Shown here piece by piece: positions 4,243-6,658 of a stretch of 6,658 nucleotides of DNA (position 1 is its first letter; every line of letters begins with the position of its first letter). The stretch spans positions 1 through 6,658 of the forward strand of contig SIAL01000199.1 in assembly GCA_009691815.1 (NCBI GenBank), in the 5' to 3' direction. A program made the translations under genes and the position numbers. The notes under the pieces were generated by a model that was not told where the DNA came from, ran no database searches, and saw nothing but the letters and a program-made list of their open reading frames with translations. Origin of the DNA: Gemmataceae bacterium (GTDB taxonomy: Bacteria > Planctomycetota > Planctomycetia > Gemmatales > Gemmataceae).

Positions 4243-5775
4243 ATGTTTTCATCGCTAATTTTCGCGGGAACCTATTCAGGATTGACTCTTTTGGCGGGCC
4301 AAACCGAGACTCCTCAAAGGACCATTTTCCCTGCAAAAACCACCAATCCCCAAGGACTAACGGGCCAGGCGCTCGCCTCCCTTGCCGCGGATTGTCCCAA
4401 TTCGCTGGTGTTAGCCGGGGCTCAGGAACTCGTCTACCGCGGCACCTTTCAAGAGGATTTTCTCTCTAGTCAAGTTCAGCACGCCAGAACTTGGCGGGTG
4501 GAAGCACGCAATTTGATCATAGGGGAGGAGCGTGGCTTCAAAGTGGCCTCGTTCACCCAGATTCGTCCCAAGGAGATCCGGCTGCCCGGTTCCCCCGCAA
4601 AAGACATCACCCCCCGGGTGGAAGATTCCGGTTCTCCCGCGGCCCATGTGGTGGTGTGGTCGGTGAACCCCAATGGACAGTGCCAATCCCTTGAAAAACG
4701 CAGACGGCCCGTCTCGCTTGAGGGGATTCCCCTTCGGGAAGGCTCTCTTTTTGTGGGGTTGCCGCTGGACAGTTCCCAAGCCGCCGAAGGTTGGAAATCC
4801 CAAGAGGCGGGCCATCCCGACTGGAATTGGCGTTTGGCGGGTCGGGAAGGGGTTCAAGGGACCCGTTGTGTGGTTCTAGAGGGGACCCAGACTCCTCCGG
4901 AATGGGAAAAACCCAGGGCGGATCGGCCCACTTGGAGACGCACAGCCCGCGCTTGGATCTCAAGCACGACGGGTATGGTACATCGCCTCGAAAAAATCTA
5001 TGAAAGGCGTGACCCGGCCCGTGACTATGTCAGCCTTAGGACAACCCATCGGGTAGAATTGGACAGCACGCTGGGCTATCCCGGCCAACTTTTTGAGGAT
5101 CGCAAACGCGAAGTGTTATTGGCCTTCCAGACCCAAGAAGAAACCCTGTCCCTTGTCGATGAAACCAACCGCAATCCACGGGCATTTGACGCCCTAGTTC
5201 GGCAAATCAACACTCAAATTTCAGACCATCCGTCGACTCCCTACCGAGCCGCCCTGCAAGGGGTATTGCGCAAGATCGACTTGGCCAAAAAAGGTGAATT
5301 GGTTACCGCCGTGGAGGATGAGCCGGCCGGATCAGAGCCTGTTCCCGGGCCCACCTTGGGCAAAGTAGCGCCCGATTTCTTGGTCCCCTCCATGGACAAG
5401 AGTGGCACGGTTAGCCTGAGAAATTGGAAAAACAAGCCTATCTTGCTTCTCTTTTATCACCCCGATTCCCCCAGCGCGATCAGCAGCCTTGCCTTTGCCA
5501 ACGAAATGGCCCGCGAAAACAAAGGCAAGATTCAGGTTTTGGGCATGACTGTTTTGAGCAACGCCCGCAGGGTTTCCGCCCAAAAAGAGGCCATGAAGCT
5601 CACTTTTCCACTGGTGGATGGAAGCGGGCTAAAAATCAGCTACGCCCTCGACTCAACCCCCAAATGGTATTTGGTGGATGCCCTTGGGATCATTCGATCG
5701 GTCCAATCGGGTTGGGGCGATGAGATGAAAGCAGACCTGATTCGAGAAACCCAAGGGTTGCTGAACGCCCGCTAG
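4243..5775 (+). CDS. Exported redoxin/thioredoxin-fold protein lacking the active-site cysteines
   Basis: It encodes 510 residues from the ATG at 4243. GGGAGG at 4228-4233 touches the other ATG at 4234 but stands 9 bases before 4243, so I prefer 4243. The N-terminus (about residues 2-19) is hydrophobic and small-residue rich, a weak signal peptide with no basic n-region. Residues about 25-365 are a large, mostly beta-rich domain I do not recognise. Residues 373-510 are a thioredoxin-like (AhpC/TSA-redoxin) domain: GKVAPDFLVPSMDKSGTVSL, then the strand ILLLFYHPDSPSAISSL, VLGMTVLS, and the cis-proline loop STPKWYLVD (Pro473). Where active members carry CxxC after the first strand, this has Ser409-Pro-Ser-Ala412. 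The protein's only three cysteines lie in the N-terminal domain. Thiol-disulfide chemistry is therefore unlikely; a structural or binding role is inferred. It lies 158 bp after the previous gene. Confidence 0.9.
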   Translation: MFSSLIFAGTYSGLTLLAGQTETPQRTIFPAKTTNPQGLTGQALASLAADCPNSLVLAGAQELVYRGTFQEDFLSSQVQHARTWRVEARNLIIGEERGFKVASFTQIRPKEIRLPGSPAKDITPRVEDSGSPAAHVVVWSVNPNGQCQSLEKRRRPVSLEGIPLREGSLFVGLPLDSSQAAEGWKSQEAGHPDWNWRLAGREGVQGTRCVVLEGTQTPPEWEKPRADRPTWRRTARAWISSTTGMVHRLEKIYERRDPARDYVSLRTTHRVELDSTLGYPGQLFEDRKREVLLAFQTQEETLSLVDETNRNPRAFDALVRQINTQISDHPSTPYRAALQGVLRKIDLAKKGELVTAVEDEPAGSEPVPGPTLGKVAPDFLVPSMDKSGTVSLRNWKNKPILLLFYHPDSPSAISSLAFANEMARENKGKIQVLGMTVLSNARRVSAQKEAMKLTFPLVDGSGLKISYALDSTPKWYLVDALGIIRSVQSGWGDEMKADLIRETQGLLNAR

Positions 5776-5816
5776 GCCTTCCCACCCCGAGAACCGTTAC
5801 AATCGGCTTGCCAAAC

Positions 5817-5852
5817 GCCCGGTGGGATTTCCCCATCGGGCTTGGTCTATTT
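5817..5852 (+). terminator. Candidate intrinsic terminator after the redoxin-like gene
   Basis: GCCCGGTGGG (5817-5826) and CCCATCGGGC (5832-5841) form a 10-pair stem with one G-T wobble around a 5-base loop, 41 bases after the stop codon. The following bases, TTGGTCTATTT, are only moderately T-rich, so termination strength is uncertain. A GTG at 5822 that would extend the next gene lies in this stem, which argues for the later start at 5930. Confidence 0.55.
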
Positions 5853-5929
5853 GGGGAGCGACTCCCTTCGGGAGAACACCCGATAAAAGATTAAGCCCGG
5901 CAAAAAGGGAGAGTCCTACTTCGGTCTTC

Positions 5930-6535
5930 ATGACAACCATCGCTCCCGTATCCTGTGGCCCGTGTGCAACTCAATGTTTGCGTTGCGGGCGGAGCTTTGA
6001 CACGGGCGAGGGAATTTGGTCGGCCCTTTTAGGGACTCCCCTTCGCGAAAAGGGGGGAGAAAAAGCACGCCAAAGGATCGACTTTTGCCAAAGTTGCTGG
6101 ACCGGCCCCAAGGAGGGATTGCCCGAAGGGGTGGTCTGCTGGTTTCGGGCCGTTTGTAACCGCGAAACCTTGGGGAACCAGGCGCAATCAAGAGAGCAGA
6201 TCCTTTTGGGAATCATTCAAACCTCCAAAGGTTTGGTGGTCGAGGAGGGGGATTCGCCCGGAAAACTAGGTAGCCAAGAGGCGGCCCGCTATGCAGCTGC
6301 TTTGGGGCTTTGGCGTATGCAAAGGCTCCGTTTGGATTCGGTGGACGACCGGAGTGGCCGCGAAATCCTTCGATTCCGTATCACCGGAACACAAAAACGA
6401 TTTGAGGTGGCAAACCCCGGATTATCCGAGGAAGAACTGCGTAAGATGGAAGAGGAACTGGTGCAAAAAGCGCAAGAGGACTTGCGTTTGGGTGGTTTGA
6501 CCGGATATCCCCCCGAGGGAAATCAAGCCGCATGA
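5930..6535 (+). CDS. CxxC...CxxC zinc-ribbon-like conserved protein
   Basis: It encodes 201 residues from the ATG at 5930. An in-frame GTG at 5822 would add 36 residues, but they are low in family character and lie over the terminator hairpin. The A/G-rich stretch AAAAAGGGAGAG (5902-5913) is rather far from the ATG to be its ribosome site. Residues 16-56 hold Cys16-LR-Cys19 and Cys53-QS-Cys56, spaced like a zinc ribbon; an extra Cys9-x2-Cys12 precedes them. Then come GLPEGVVCWFRAVC, a helical segment AARYAAALGLWRMQRLRLDSV and a short strand region REILRFRITGTQKRFEV, ending in an acidic helix. I recall planctomycete proteins with this Cys-pair, 'GWW/WF', 'R(Y)xxALxLxRxxxLRL' layout placed before a lipoprotein gene, of unknown function. 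Its TGA shares ATGA with the start of the next gene, so the two are probably translationally coupled. Confidence 0.82.
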   Translation: MTTIAPVSCGPCATQCLRCGRSFDTGEGIWSALLGTPLREKGGEKARQRIDFCQSCWTGPKEGLPEGVVCWFRAVCNRETLGNQAQSREQILLGIIQTSKGLVVEEGDSPGKLGSQEAARYAAALGLWRMQRLRLDSVDDRSGREILRFRITGTQKRFEVANPGLSEEELRKMEEELVQKAQEDLRLGGLTGYPPEGNQAA

Positions 6536-6658
6536 GCAGGAATCCCATTATGACCGTGGGCCAAAGACTTTGTTGCATCCTTCTGGTGGGCTTTGCCTTA
6601 ACCGGGTCGGGCTGCAATTCGCTTGCCAAAAATCTTCGGTTGGGACAACCCAAAGACT
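6532..6658 (+). CDS. Putative lipoprotein, 5' part only
   Basis: The first 42 codons run off the window. The ATG at 6532 overlaps the preceding stop (ATGA), with GAGGGA at 6515-6520 as a possible ribosome site 11 bases upstream; a second in-frame ATG at 6550 is an alternative start. After a short N-terminus with Arg12, the segment LCCILLVGFALTGSGCNSL is hydrophobic and ends in a lipobox-like GSGC, with Cys29 as the expected lipidated residue. The -1 Gly and -2 Ser fit the lipoprotein signal, but the -3 residue is Gly rather than the usual Leu, so processing by signal peptidase II is likely rather than certain. The mature part begins NSLAKNLRLGQPKD. The family cannot be named from what is visible. 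By position I expect the lipoprotein that accompanies the Cys-rich protein in planctomycetes. Confidence 0.75.
   Translation, partial: MSRNPIMTVGQRLCCILLVGFALTGSGCNSLAKNLRLGQPKD

Noticed and set aside
4411..4963. Long minus-strand frames of 118-148 codons
   Set aside because: They are antisense shadows of the redoxin-like gene, Pro/Gly/Arg-rich, with no motifs or ribosome sites.
5870..5885. CTCCC/GGGAG hairpin (5870-5882) as a second terminator or riboswitch
   Set aside because: Only five pairs with a three-base loop and no T tract after it; the 5817-5841 hairpin is a far better terminator candidate.

Overview
The window looks like a piece of a planctomycete chromosome, probably a Gemmata-like or related lineage. 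The strongest evidence is the gene at 2611-3711, a type IV pilin-like protein of the DUF1559 class, a family greatly expanded in Planctomycetes. Supporting evidence comes from the small membrane protein directly behind it and from the Cys-rich protein / lipoprotein pair at the right edge, all of which resemble families I recall from planctomycete genomes. Base composition is moderately GC-rich by eye. Every gene I can support is on the + strand. I see no rRNA, tRNA, CRISPR array or transposase.

Layout. (1) 1-687: the 3' part of a secreted-type alpha/beta hydrolase with a C-terminal fibronectin-III-like domain. (2) 688-1128: non-coding, with a long dyad (722-749) and the first copy of a ~132-bp repeat (771-902). 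(3) 1129-1810: a two-gene module, a PIN-domain (VapC-like) RNase toxin followed by an 8-nt-overlapping 68-aa partner that is probably its antitoxin; the toxin-first order is the reverse of classical vapBC. (4) 1811-2610: an 800-bp non-coding stretch with the second repeat copy (1963-2093), a short tandem repeat / G-quadruplex motif, and nested inverted repeats leading to the next gene. (5) 2611-4084: DUF1559 pseudopilin-like gene overlapping by 8 nt with a single-TM protein. (6) 4243-5775: a large exported-type protein ending in a thioredoxin/redoxin fold that has lost both active-site cysteines, followed by a good hairpin terminator candidate (5817-5852). (7) 5930-6658: a CxxC...CxxC protein whose stop codon overlaps the start of a putative lipoprotein that runs off the window.

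The most interesting structure is the toxin-antitoxin islet sitting between two ~95% identical, internally structured direct repeats about 1.19 kb apart. These repeats are explained by no gene and could mediate excision or duplication of the module. The rest reads as cell-envelope or secreted-protein genes: hydrolase, pseudopilin, TM protein, inactive redoxin-like protein and lipoprotein. I do not see evidence for a complete novel multi-gene defence or biosynthetic system.
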